From Streptomyces sp. NBC_00683 (GTDB lineage Bacteria > Actinomycetota > Actinomycetes > Streptomycetales > Streptomycetaceae): a stretch of DNA of 64,000 nt. The stretch spans positions 7,564,001-7,628,000 of the forward strand of contig NZ_CP109013.1 of the NCBI RefSeq assembly GCF_036226745.1. The letters run 5' to 3'. The notes under the pieces are model-generated. The model was not told the origin of the DNA, searched no databases, and saw only the letters and a list, made by a program, of their open reading frames with translations. Of the stretch, positions 43,366-50,294 are shown one piece after another. The number at the start of each line of letters is the position of its first letter. Position 1 is the first letter of the stretch. The position numbers and the translations under genes were made by a program.

Positions 43366-43548
43366 CGTCAGCCGCCTGTGAAGGATGACCTGTCGGGTTC
43401 GGGCTGGCGAAGTTGCCCGGCCGCACTTGGCGGCTTCACCCCGAGGGTCGAAGGGATATCCCGTCGACCCGTTGTGCTCGGGTCCTCCACTCCTGCCGAT
43501 CCACTTCTGTCGACCAGGCATCCGGGCAGCGGCAGGACTCGGCGTCCG
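43366..43548 (-). promoter_or_regulatory. c-di-AMP (ydaO-type) riboswitch
   Basis: The leader of the NlpC/P60 gene, read on the minus strand, shows the conserved ydaO aptamer blocks. The 5' segment has GCCGAGTCCTGCC, a central GGGGTGAAGCC follows, and the 3' block has CCCGAACCCGACAGGTCATCC then CACAGGCGG, about 15-50 nt before the start codon. This class binds cyclic di-AMP and usually turns expression off at high ligand. In actinomycetes it controls resuscitation-promoting and wall-hydrolase genes. The edges are approximate. Confidence 0.85.
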
Positions 43549-43968
43549 CCCGGACCGCCCCGCCGCGGTGGCGGGGGCTTGTCGTCCCAGGGATCTTTAC
43601 TCACGGACCGCCGGATTTCCGCTGTGAAGGTCGTTTTGTGAGAGTCATCACGACTGATCTGTTCGGGTGGACGGGGTGGGACCGAAGCTGAGGCGACGCT
43701 GCGTGACCGGCCTCGTACCAGCAGCGGAACGGTGAATTCCACTCAGTGTCCGCGCGGGATGCGCAAGTTGAGCTGTCCCCCGTGAGGGGGATGCTCTACG
43801 CCGAACGAGCGAGGAAAATTGATCTGCGCATCGGGCGTGTCCGGCCTCGGGGGACATCGGCACGGCCGTTGACACGACAACTGTTCGAAGACCCCGGCGG
43901 GCTCGCGGCGGCCGAGGAACCAAGGCTCGGGTGTGCGACGGTGACGGCACTGCCGCGTTCGAGGACAC
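43549..43968. other. Intergenic region upstream of the riboswitch
   Basis: These 420 bp have no gene I can support. The part next to the riboswitch should hold its promoter on the minus strand, where A/T-richer sequence lies near 43600-43660. A small CCCCC-GTGA-GGGGG hairpin lies at 43777-43790. Short open frames on both strands lack ribosome sites and family features. Confidence 0.6.
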
Positions 43969-44841
43969 CTACAGCCGTGCCAGCCCGTGGGCGTCGGCCC
44001 AGGTGCTGATCGCCGCGGCCAGTTCCGCGGGGCGGTCCTCCGGGGAGTGGTGGCCGGCCAGGCCGTGGCGGGAGACCTCCAGACCCGCGATGTTCTCCTC
44101 GCACCAGGCGACGGCCCCCTGGTCGGTCATCGCGCCGGGGCCGGGTTCGAAAGCGGCGAGCAGCTTGGGGACTTCGGGACTGGCGGCCAGCCAGGCGTCG
44201 TAGCGCTCGATGCGGGCCACGACATCGGCGGGCTCGGAGTCCAGCGGCATCATGCGCGTCCACGCCAGGATCGGGCGTCGGCTGTGCGGGGTCGGGAAGG
44301 GGCGGCGGTAGACCTCGAGATCGGCGGGGTCCATCGGGGTGGCGAGCGTGTCCGGGAACCTCTCGATGAACAGTGAGTTCTCCAGGATCATCTCCTCGCC
44401 CACCCCGGGGGTGCGCAGGAGAGTGAACAACTCCCGCCCTGCCGACGGGAATTCGTTGCCGACCAGCGGCTTGATGATCGTCTCGGTGAAGGCGAGGCCG
44501 CGCACGCTGCCCGGGAGGCGGGCCGCGCGGTCGAAGGCGAGCGCGCCGCCCCAGTCGTGGCCGACGATGACGGCCTCGGCAAGGCCGAGGGCGTCGAACC
44601 AGGCGTCGAGATAGCGTGCGTGGTCGTCGAAGGAGTAGGCGAGGTCGGGTTTGCCGGAGTCGCCCATGCCGATGAGGTCGGGGGCCAGGAGGCGGCGGCC
44701 GGGCGCTGCCACGCCCGGCAGGATGTTCCGCCACAGGTGGGAGGAGGTGGGGTTGCCGTGGAGGAAGACGAACGGCAGCCCGTCGGGGTCGCCGGACTCG
44801 CGGTAGTGGAGGGTGGAATCGAGGACGGGAAGGGTGGGCAT
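43969..44841 (-). CDS. Haloalkane dehalogenase-like hydrolase
   Basis: A 290-residue alpha/beta-hydrolase with every catalytic feature of HLD-II haloalkane dehalogenases such as LinB and DhaA. The halide-binding Asn is in HGNPTSSHLWRN near residue 29. The nucleophilic Asp and halide-binding Trp are in GHDWGG near 103, the acid Glu is in FTETIIKPL near 128, and the His is in LAGHHSPED near 267. These enzymes cleave carbon-halogen bonds hydrolytically; the natural substrate in Streptomyces is unknown. The start is ATG 44841. The three-gene stretch below (PPOX-type protein, NAD(P)-binding protein) is on the same strand 32 bp upstream, so the genes are probably one operon, with a divergent TetR gene as regulator. 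Confidence 0.88.
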   Translation of the reverse strand: MPTLPVLDSTLHYRESGDPDGLPFVFLHGNPTSSHLWRNILPGVAAPGRRLLAPDLIGMGDSGKPDLAYSFDDHARYLDAWFDALGLAEAVIVGHDWGGALAFDRAARLPGSVRGLAFTETIIKPLVGNEFPSAGRELFTLLRTPGVGEEMILENSLFIERFPDTLATPMDPADLEVYRRPFPTPHSRRPILAWTRMMPLDSEPADVVARIERYDAWLAASPEVPKLLAAFEPGPGAMTDQGAVAWCEENIAGLEVSRHGLAGHHSPEDRPAELAAAISTWADAHGLARL

Positions 44842-44873
44842 CGCGGTGTCACTTCGCTTTCTGTAAGGGAGAT

Positions 44874-45278
44874 TCAGAGGTTGAGGCTCAGGACGCGGTC
44901 GACGGCCATCTCGACGACGACCAGGTCCGGTGGGGCGGGCGGTGCCGTGCGGTAGCGGACGGTGTAGCGGCGAACGGCCTCGGCCAGGCGCGCGGGATCG
45001 TCGGTGACGGCGGCCCGGCCTTCGAGAGTGAGCCAGCGGAAGCCGTCCGCCTGGCAGAGCGCGACACGCGCCGCCGCGCCGCCTGCCGCCACGTTCCGGG
45101 TCTTGCGGGCTCCCGCCCGGGTGGTCACCCGGACCAGGCCGGTGGGCGCGTCGAAGGTGAAGCGGACAGGCGTGACGTGCGGGGTGCCGTCGGGACGGAG
45201 GGTGGTCAGCGTGGCCGTATGGGGAAGAGCGAGGAACGCCCCTGCGGCGGCCGGTAGTCCGACAGTCGCCCGGCTCAC
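44874..45278 (-). CDS. PPOX-class F420/FMN-dependent protein
   Basis: A 134-residue split-barrel protein of the pyridoxamine-phosphate-oxidase superfamily, probably F420-binding as is common in actinomycetes. The fold is shown by ATLTTLRPDGTPHVTPVRF near residue 24, a basic turn RAGARKTRNVAAG near 54, and FRWLTLEGRAAVTDDPARL near 83. The start is GTG 45278, overlapping the stop of the upstream NAD(P)-binding gene by 4 bp (GTGA). The substrate is unknown; deazaflavin-dependent reduction or simple cofactor binding are both possible. Confidence 0.86.
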   Translation of the reverse strand: MSRATVGLPAAAGAFLALPHTATLTTLRPDGTPHVTPVRFTFDAPTGLVRVTTRAGARKTRNVAAGGAAARVALCQADGFRWLTLEGRAAVTDDPARLAEAVRRYTVRYRTAPPAPPDLVVVEMAVDRVLSLNL

Positions 45279-45979
45279 TTCTTCTTCACGCCCTCGTTCC
45301 AGATCAGCTTGGCGATGTTCGGTCTCACGGCATCGGTGATGACACCCATGGCCGTACGGACGTACCGTCGCTCCTCCAGCTCGCGCAGCATGCTTGCGGC
45401 GAGGTCGGCACGGGCGGTGAAGACGCCGTCGGCGCTCGTCCCGGCGGTGTGGAAATCGGTGACGGTGGGGTGCTCGAAGAGGCCCGAGGGGCGGACGAGC
45501 GTCCAGTCGAGGTTCGTTCGGCGGATCGCGGCTTCCATGCGGCGCATGTCCTCGTGAAGGGTGCGGCCGAGGCGTCGGTTGACCAGCGGGTCGAGCACAA
45601 GGTTGAAGAAGTGCGCGCCGGAGGGCCGCCAGTCGGGGTCGGCGATGCTGGAGCTGACGGTGAGCAGCCGTTTGATGCCGTGGCGGGCCATGGCCCGGGT
45701 GATGGCCGTGGCGCTCGCCGAGTACGTGGTGATGGTCTCCTTGGAGAATTGCGTGCCCAGCGCGGAGAGGACGGCGTCCGTCCCGTCGACCGCGGCGTCG
45801 ACGGCTTCCGGGTCGGTGGCGTCGGCGACCGCCACGGTGAGGCCCGGCCGTGTGCGGAGGGAACCCGGGCGGCGGGTCACGGCGACGACCTCGTGGCCGA
45901 TCGCGAGGGCCTGCTCGGTGAGGTGGCGACCTGTCGGTCCGTTGGCGCCGAAGACTGCGATACGCATGGTGTGGGCCAT
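45275..45979 (-). CDS. NAD(P)-binding oxidoreductase (NmrA/atypical SDR)
   Basis: A 234-residue Rossmann protein. The nucleotide loop is IAVFGANGPTGRH near residue 7, with Arg in VTRRPGSLR near 34 suggesting NADPH. LLTVSSSIADPD and WTLVRPSGLFEHP are typical of NmrA-like atypical short-chain reductases. It lacks the classic Tyr-x-x-x-Lys of catalytic SDRs, so it may be a flavin or quinone reductase-like enzyme or a redox sensor. The start is ATG 45979 (another ATG four codons on is possible). First gene of a small operon with the PPOX-type and dehalogenase-like genes, divergent from a TetR gene. Confidence 0.88.
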   Translation of the reverse strand: MAHTMRIAVFGANGPTGRHLTEQALAIGHEVVAVTRRPGSLRTRPGLTVAVADATDPEAVDAAVDGTDAVLSALGTQFSKETITTYSASATAITRAMARHGIKRLLTVSSSIADPDWRPSGAHFFNLVLDPLVNRRLGRTLHEDMRRMEAAIRRTNLDWTLVRPSGLFEHPTVTDFHTAGTSADGVFTARADLAASMLRELEERRYVRTAMGVITDAVRPNIAKLIWNEGVKKK

Positions 45980-46042
45980 CCCTTGGTGTGGCTTCCGGAA
46001 CGCCCTTGACTGTGCCGACCGCGAAACGCAGGCTCAACGCTG

Positions 46043-46729
46043 ATGAATAACGCCGCCCCTGCCTCCGCCCGCCCCCGGGGCCGCCCCCGCGGTAACCCGC
46101 CGACCCGCGAGTCGATCGTCTCGGCGGCTCGTACGCTGTTCCTGGAGCGCGGCTACCGGCTCACCACCCTGCGCGCGGTGGCCGGGGCCGCCGGGGTCGA
46201 CCCGGCGCTGATCGCGTACCACTTCGGCTCGAAGAAGGGCCTGTTCGCAGACGTGATGCAGTTCCAGTGCGCCAACGCACTGGCGGTGGACGACGTCCTC
46301 GGCGGCGACCCGGCCACCCTCCCCGACCGCCTGATCGACGCCGTGACGGACCTGTGGGAGGACGCCGACTTCCGGCAGCTCACCACCCGGGGTGAGGAGG
46401 CGGCCGAGGTGATCCGCGAATACCTGGAACGCGAGTTGCTGGCCCGGCTTGTTGAATTTCTCGGCGGGCGGGACGCGACCGCCCGCGCCACGGCCGTGGT
46501 GACGATTCTCGGCGGCCTCATCTACACGCGCTACCTCAACCCGCTCCCCACCCCCGCGGCACTCACCCCGTCAGAGACCCGCCACGTCCTTGCGCCGGCG
46601 CTGCGCGCCGCGCTGGCCCCGAGGCCGCGCACCGCGGCGACCGGAGCGGACCGTCGGGGCGCGCGGGTCTCCGGGGGAGGCGCCGTGAAGCGGCGTCAGG
46701 ACGGCGGCCCGGCAGCGGAGCCGCACTGA
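46043..46729 (+). CDS. TetR-family transcriptional regulator
   Basis: A 228-residue TetR regulator with helix-turn-helix at about residues 23-67 (AARTLFLERGYRLTTLRAVAGAAGVD, then AYHFGSKKGLF). The C-terminal 30 residues are basic and disordered. It starts at ATG 46043, 63 bp from the divergent NmrA-type gene, which is its probable target together with the PPOX-type and dehalogenase-like genes. I found no convincing palindrome in that short gap. Tail to tail with the small gene at 46737. Confidence 0.9.
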   Translation: MNNAAPASARPRGRPRGNPPTRESIVSAARTLFLERGYRLTTLRAVAGAAGVDPALIAYHFGSKKGLFADVMQFQCANALAVDDVLGGDPATLPDRLIDAVTDLWEDADFRQLTTRGEEAAEVIREYLERELLARLVEFLGGRDATARATAVVTILGGLIYTRYLNPLPTPAALTPSETRHVLAPALRAALAPRPRTAATGADRRGARVSGGGAVKRRQDGGPAAEPH

Positions 46730-46736
46730 GGGGCGG

Positions 46737-47045
46737 TCAACTCGTCGATTCAGGGGGTACGGTGACCCGCCCCGCGCGACGCTCGCCGTCCAGTACCCGC
46801 AACGCGCGGGCCAACGTGGCCGCATGGATCTGGGCCTCGCCCCGCTCATGCATCAGCGCGAGCGCATCGCGCAGGGCGGTCGCCCGTGAGGCCAGCGCCT
46901 GGGCGGCCCGGAGCGCTCCGTAGGTGTCGCTGCCCCGGGCGGGGTTGATCCGGCCGACCTGGTCGAGCACCTCCAGGTAGCAGTCGATGAACTCTCCCTC
47001 GGCGCGGGTCAGCGCGGGGAGCGGCGGGAGCTGGGGGGAGAGCAA
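46737..47045 (-). CDS. Small helical protein downstream of clpP-like gene
   Basis: A 102-residue, mostly helical protein with no signal, metal motif or known domain that I recognise. It has LPPLPALTRAEGEFIDCYLEVLDQVGRINP near the start and RALRVLDGERRAGRV near the end. It begins 6 bp after the stop of the ClpP-like gene and is surely in the same transcript. It could be an accessory or adaptor for that protease, but this rests only on position. Confidence 0.75.
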   Translation of the reverse strand: MLSPQLPPLPALTRAEGEFIDCYLEVLDQVGRINPARGSDTYGALRAAQALASRATALRDALALMHERGEAQIHAATLARALRVLDGERRAGRVTVPPESTS

Positions 47046-47051
47046 CGGGGA

Positions 47052-47687
47052 TCACCTCGCGGGGTGTGGCGGCCGAATCGGTTTGCGGTTCTCCGTGATG
47101 TGGTCGACCAGTCCGTACGCCTTGGCGGCCGGGGCGTCGAGGATGGTGTCCCGCTCGAGGTCGGTGCCGATGTCCTGTGCGGAACGCCCCGTATGACGGG
47201 CCAGCATCGCGGTGAGCGAGTCGCGCTCACGCATTAGCTCGCGCGCCTGGATCTCGAGGTCGGAGGGCTGGCCCTGCACCGGCTCGTCGAGGGCCGGCTG
47301 CTGAATGACTACCCGGGCGCCGGGCAGAGCATGTCGACGGCCGGGTGCGCCGGCTGCGAGCAGCGCGGCGGCGTAGGAGCCCGCCTGGCCGAGGCAGAAG
47401 GTCTCCACCTCGCAGGACAGGTACTGCATGGTGTCGTAGACCGCCGCCATGGCGTTGAACGAGCCGCCGGGCGAGTTGATGTAGAGGGAGACCGGTCGGT
47501 CGGGCTCGGCGTACTCCAGGTACATGAACTGCGCGATGAGGTCGGTTGCCGCGGTGTCGTCGACGGGCGTGCCGAGAAAGACGATCCGTTCGGCGAGCAG
47601 CTTCGAGTACGGATCCAGCGTCCGGGTGCCGGTCGAGGTGCGTTCGGTGAACTCGGGCAGTACGTAGCGGGCGGAGGGACGGTGCAC
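47052..47687 (-). CDS. clpP: ClpP-family protein with altered catalytic triad
   Basis: A 211-residue member of the ClpP peptidase family. The fold is complete: [21 protein letters not shown] near residue 85, and the Ser region is [18 protein letters not shown] near 118-135. The third residue Asp is in [11 protein letters not shown] near 185. The position of the catalytic His, normally I-H-Q-P, reads V-V-I-Q-Q-P, so the His is Gln. Hydrolysis is then doubtful, and the protein may be a ClpR-like subunit that joins active ClpP rings. The start is GTG 47687 with an AGAGG site. Streptomyces have several extra ClpP paralogues and this is probably one of them. A TGTAC-N5-GTACA palindrome lies upstream. 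Confidence 0.88.
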   Translation of the reverse strand: MHRPSARYVLPEFTERTSTGTRTLDPYSKLLAERIVFLGTPVDDTAATDLIAQFMYLEYAEPDRPVSLYINSPGGSFNAMAAVYDTMQYLSCEVETFCLGQAGSYAAALLAAGAPGRRHALPGARVVIQQPALDEPVQGQPSDLEIQARELMRERDSLTAMLARHTGRSAQDIGTDLERDTILDAPAAKAYGLVDHITENRKPIRPPHPAR

Positions 47688-47719
47688 GGCGTTGCCTCTT
47701 CCTCGGAGTCCGTAAAAAA

Positions 47720-47734
47720 TGTACAGGACGTACA
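47720..47734. promoter_or_regulatory. Palindrome upstream of the ClpP-like gene
   Basis: TGTAC and GTACA around 5 nt, a perfect inverted repeat 33-47 bp before the start codon, beside a run of six A. It is well placed for a repressor. It does not match the ClgR or HspR sites known to control clp genes. Confidence 0.45.
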
Positions 47735-47965
47735 GAAGGTTCTGATGGGGACTATGGCCCAGGGATCCAGGGGGAAGCAACCGGTCCGATGTGGTTTCGC
47801 TATCAGCGAGGGACGAAAGCTGACAACCCCTCATATGGCGGGCTGGGCAGGCCCGCGTCGACCCTGTGGGTGAGCGACACGCTGAACATTCCTGGAGAGC
47901 ACCGCTGTCCGTCGCCCGGCGGGTGAACTAAGGAGCGCAGAGACCCCACGAGAAAGGTCACTTCC

Positions 47966-48100
47966 ATGTCCGAGGCTGATGCCGTCACCGTCTGTACGAA
48001 GTGCGGCGGAACCATCGCTGTCTCTCCGGCCCGCCACGACCAGGCCGCACGTGTCCGCCACGTCGACGCGCCTGGTCAGCCCGAGAAGTGCCCTGACTAG
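47966..48100 (+). CDS. Small Cys-containing protein, 44 residues
   Basis: A short gene starting at ATG 47966 behind an AGAAAGG ribosome site and ending at TAG 48100. The product has a Cys-x-x-Cys pair (VCTKCGGT, residues 10-13), a third Cys three residues from the end, and two His-Asp/His-Val spots (RHDQ, RHVD). It could be a tiny zinc-binding protein. A strong terminator hairpin follows its stop by 17 bp, which supports it being a real transcription unit. Function is unknown. Confidence 0.6.
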   Translation: MSEADAVTVCTKCGGTIAVSPARHDQAARVRHVDAPGQPEKCPD

Positions 48101-48117
48101 GGGCGCTCGACAGGCGG

Positions 48118-48146
48118 AGCGAGGGGTACGCGGTGTGCCCCTCGCT
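48118..48146 (+). terminator. Hairpin after the 44-residue gene
   Basis: A perfect 9-bp stem (AGCGAGGGG with CCCCTCGCT), 11-nt loop, followed by TTC. Confidence 0.7.
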
Positions 48147-48269
48147 TTCGGTGCGCTGCCGCTGTCCCGGGCGGGTGCCTGCTGTTTGACACGGCATCGG
48201 GAAGAACGCAGCCCTCGCATCCGTTCCACCCGAGCAGTGAACACAAGATCCGGGCAGAAGGGTGACGCC

Positions 48270-48665
48270 GTGTCAGTAGCGTTCAACGAGGAGACGCGCA
48301 AGCTTCTGGACGGGAGGAACTTCGCCACCGTCGCGACGCTGAACCGGGACGGAGGGCCACAGACCTCGGTGGTCTGGGTAGCGAGGGACGGGGACGCGGT
48401 GCTGTTCTCCACCACGGCAGGGCGGCAGAAGGCCCGAAACCTCACACGGGACCCACGGGTCAGCCTTACCGTCTACGACATCGAGAACCCCTACCACTCC
48501 GTGGACATCCGCGGCACTGTCGAACTGATCGAGGACCGGGAAAAGTCGCTTCCGCGCGAGCTTTCGCAGAAGTACCTCGGAGAGGACCCGCCCGCCGAGT
48601 CGGACGATGTCCTGCGGCTGATCGTCCGGGTGACTCCGCAGAGGATCTCCGGCTTCTCCGTCTGA
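48270..48665 (+). CDS. PPOX-class F420-dependent oxidoreductase
   Basis: A 131-residue split-barrel flavin/deazaflavin protein of the type annotated TIGR03618-like F420 enzymes. It shows FATVATLNRDGGPQTSVVWV near residue 18, FSTTAGRQKARNLTRDPRVSLTVYD near 46, VDIRGTVELIED near 78, and a C-terminal RVTPQRISGFSV. In actinomycetes such proteins bind F420 and reduce quinones or other aromatics. The start is GTG 48270 behind AAGGG. It stands alone between the small Cys protein and an antitoxin gene, all on the plus strand. Confidence 0.88.
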   Translation: MSVAFNEETRKLLDGRNFATVATLNRDGGPQTSVVWVARDGDAVLFSTTAGRQKARNLTRDPRVSLTVYDIENPYHSVDIRGTVELIEDREKSLPRELSQKYLGEDPPAESDDVLRLIVRVTPQRISGFSV

Positions 48666-48826
48666 GGCCGACAACTCTGGGTGGACCACCGAAGGGGGCT
48701 GAACGGGCGGGCGCCCCGTCTCGCGCACACCGTACGCACCCAGAAGCCCGGCCCCGTTCGGAGATCGGTTCTTCTGGTGCCGCACGGGCCCCGGGGCCGT
48801 GGAACACGCGCCTTAAGCTGGGGGCC

Positions 48827-49114
48827 ATGGCCTACGAGATTCCGGTGACGCAAGCCCGAGCAGAGCTCGCCGAACTGATCAACCGCGTTGTCTACGGTGG
48901 TGAGCGAGTGGTCGTGACCCGGCACGGCAAGCCGCTCGTGGCTCTGGTGTCGGCGGCTGACCTGCAGCGACTCGAGAGCGACGAGGTGGTGGCCGAGGAG
49001 CAGATCGTTCGTACGGTGTCCTCGATCGGCTCCATGACGTCCGCCCCGGCCGAACGGCGCCGTTTCGGCATCGCCGCTGAGCACAGCGGCCACGACGACC
49101 GCCGGGACGACTGA
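48827..49114 (+). CDS. Phd/YefM-type antitoxin, no toxin beside it
   Basis: A 95-residue Phd/YefM-family protein. The DNA-binding N-terminus is clear: YEIPVTQARAELAELINRV, ERVVVTRHGKPLVALVSAADLQRLE. The C-terminal tail of about 40 residues is where such antitoxins bind a RelE/YoeB or Doc toxin. No toxin gene follows; instead a very strong terminator begins 22 bp after the stop. It may be an orphan antitoxin acting as a regulator or on a toxin elsewhere. The start is ATG 48827. Confidence 0.88.
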   Translation: MAYEIPVTQARAELAELINRVVYGGERVVVTRHGKPLVALVSAADLQRLESDEVVAEEQIVRTVSSIGSMTSAPAERRRFGIAAEHSGHDDRRDD

Positions 49115-49136
49115 CTCCGGGCAGCGCAACGACAGA

Positions 49137-49174
49137 GCCGTGCACCCCCGTCCGCTACGGCGGGGGTGCACGGC
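49137..49174. terminator. Strong bidirectional terminator
   Basis: A perfect 14-bp stem (GCCGTGCACCCCCG with CGGGGGTGCACGGC) and 10-nt loop between the convergent antitoxin and membrane-protein genes; the strongest hairpin I see in the window. Confidence 0.85.
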
Positions 49175-49193
49175 GGTACCGGTGCGGAGTCGC

Positions 49194-50186
49194 TCAGCCC
49201 GTGAGGGCGGGTGCGGGCTTCCGCTCGGAGGGTTCGGCGCGGTCGGGGTTCCCCTGCCGTGTGCGGCCGCCGATCAGGACGGCGGCCAGGCCGAGAACGG
49301 CCCAGATCGCCAGGGTCGCCATGGCCCCGCCGGCCGCACTTCCGTCGAAGAACGCCACGGATCGCAGCAGTGATCCGCCCGCGCCCGGCGGCAGCCACTG
49401 ACCGATCATGCCGACCGGTTCGGGCAGCAGCTCGGGGGCGCTGGTGACCCCGGAGAACGGATTGCCCAGCAGCACCATCAGCAGAGCGCCCAGTCCGATG
49501 CCCGGCGTGCCGATCAGGGCGGCGAGCCCCGCCACGGCCGCACCGATCGCCACCACGGTCAGCCCGATGGTGCCGGCCTCGGCCCACCAGTTGCCCGTGA
49601 TCACTCCGAGCCAGCTGTGGGCCACGGCCGTGGCGGCGACACCCACCAGCACGGCCGCGCCGGTCAGTGTCACGGCGGCACGGGCGCCGCGCAGTTTCAT
49701 GAGCGTCACCACCGCTCCGGAGGCGACTCCCGCGAGGGCCAGCGGCAGGATGCTCGCGCCGAGCACGCCGCCCCTGGGATCGGTCCCCGGCGCAGCGACG
49801 ACGTCGGTGACCGGCACCGCGGCACCCGCGGGGGCCGCGGCGGTGACCGCCTCGCGCAGCAGCTGGGAGACGATCGGGCTCGCCGCCGACGCCGTGAGCA
49901 GGTGCGGACCCTTCTCGGTGGCCACGACGGCGCCGTATACGACCCGGTCCTCGATGGCGGCACGGGCGGCGGCCGCGTCGTCGTAGCGGTGGATCTCGAA
50001 GGCGCCCTCGCGCCGCTCGAGCTGCTCCTGCAGCTGGTCGGCCGCCGGCGCGGTGCCGGCGACGCCCAGGGGCAGGTCCCGCGGTGCTGTGCGGGCGGCG
50101 GGCCACGAGAAGGCCCAGAGCGCCAGGGTCACCATCAGAGGTACGAGCAGGATGACCGCCACCGCGCGGCGGTTCTGTCCAGGCAT
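49194..50186 (-). CDS. ABC-2/YhgE-like membrane protein
   Basis: A 330-residue membrane protein. One N-terminal helix (residues 8-30) is followed by an extracytoplasmic domain of about 110 residues (DLPLGVAGTAPAADQLQEQL), then five hydrophobic helices with Pro/Gly-rich loops and a charged C-terminal tail. This is the layout of YhgE/Pip-like and ABC-2 permease relatives (for example DUF3533), often drug or lipid exporters, though the ATPase gene is absent. It is divergent from a TetR gene whose promoter region carries two copies of a TetR-like site, so repression by that protein is likely. The start is ATG 50186. Confidence 0.85.
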   Translation of the reverse strand: MPGQNRRAVAVILLVPLMVTLALWAFSWPAARTAPRDLPLGVAGTAPAADQLQEQLERREGAFEIHRYDDAAAARAAIEDRVVYGAVVATEKGPHLLTASAASPIVSQLLREAVTAAAPAGAAVPVTDVVAAPGTDPRGGVLGASILPLALAGVASGAVVTLMKLRGARAAVTLTGAAVLVGVAATAVAHSWLGVITGNWWAEAGTIGLTVVAIGAAVAGLAALIGTPGIGLGALLMVLLGNPFSGVTSAPELLPEPVGMIGQWLPPGAGGSLLRSVAFFDGSAAGGAMATLAIWAVLGLAAVLIGGRTRQGNPDRAEPSERKPAPALTG

Positions 50187-50208
50187 GACGAGCGCCTCAA
50201 TTCAAAGA

Positions 50209-50226
50209 GAAGGATCGTTCGTTTTA
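50209..50226. promoter_or_regulatory. First TetR-type repeat in the divergent promoter
   Basis: GAAGGATCGTTCGTTTTA, repeated almost exactly 57 bp away at 50266-50283. It contains the ATCGTTCGTTTTA half of typical TetR sites. Confidence 0.6.
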
Positions 50227-50265
50227 CGTTTCTCCCACTGTCCTGCCGGGTCGGTGCCTTGTCAA

Positions 50266-50283
50266 GAAGGAACGTTCGTTTTA
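50266..50283. promoter_or_regulatory. Second TetR-type repeat in the divergent promoter
   Basis: GAAGGAACGTTCGTTTTA, with a GAACGTTC palindrome at its core, ending 11 bp before the TetR start. One copy near each gene fits autorepression plus repression of the exporter. Confidence 0.65.
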
Positions 50284-50294
50284 GATTGGGCTCC

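Noticed and set aside
43648..44009. Open frames on both strands upstream of the riboswitch
   Set aside because: Arg/Pro/Ser-rich composition, no ribosome site and no recognisable family; read as chance frames in GC-rich DNA.
48781..48803. GGCCCCGGGGCC palindrome before the orphan antitoxin
   Set aside because: The arms are uneven by one base and pure G/C palindromes of this kind are frequent in this genome, so I do not call it an operator.
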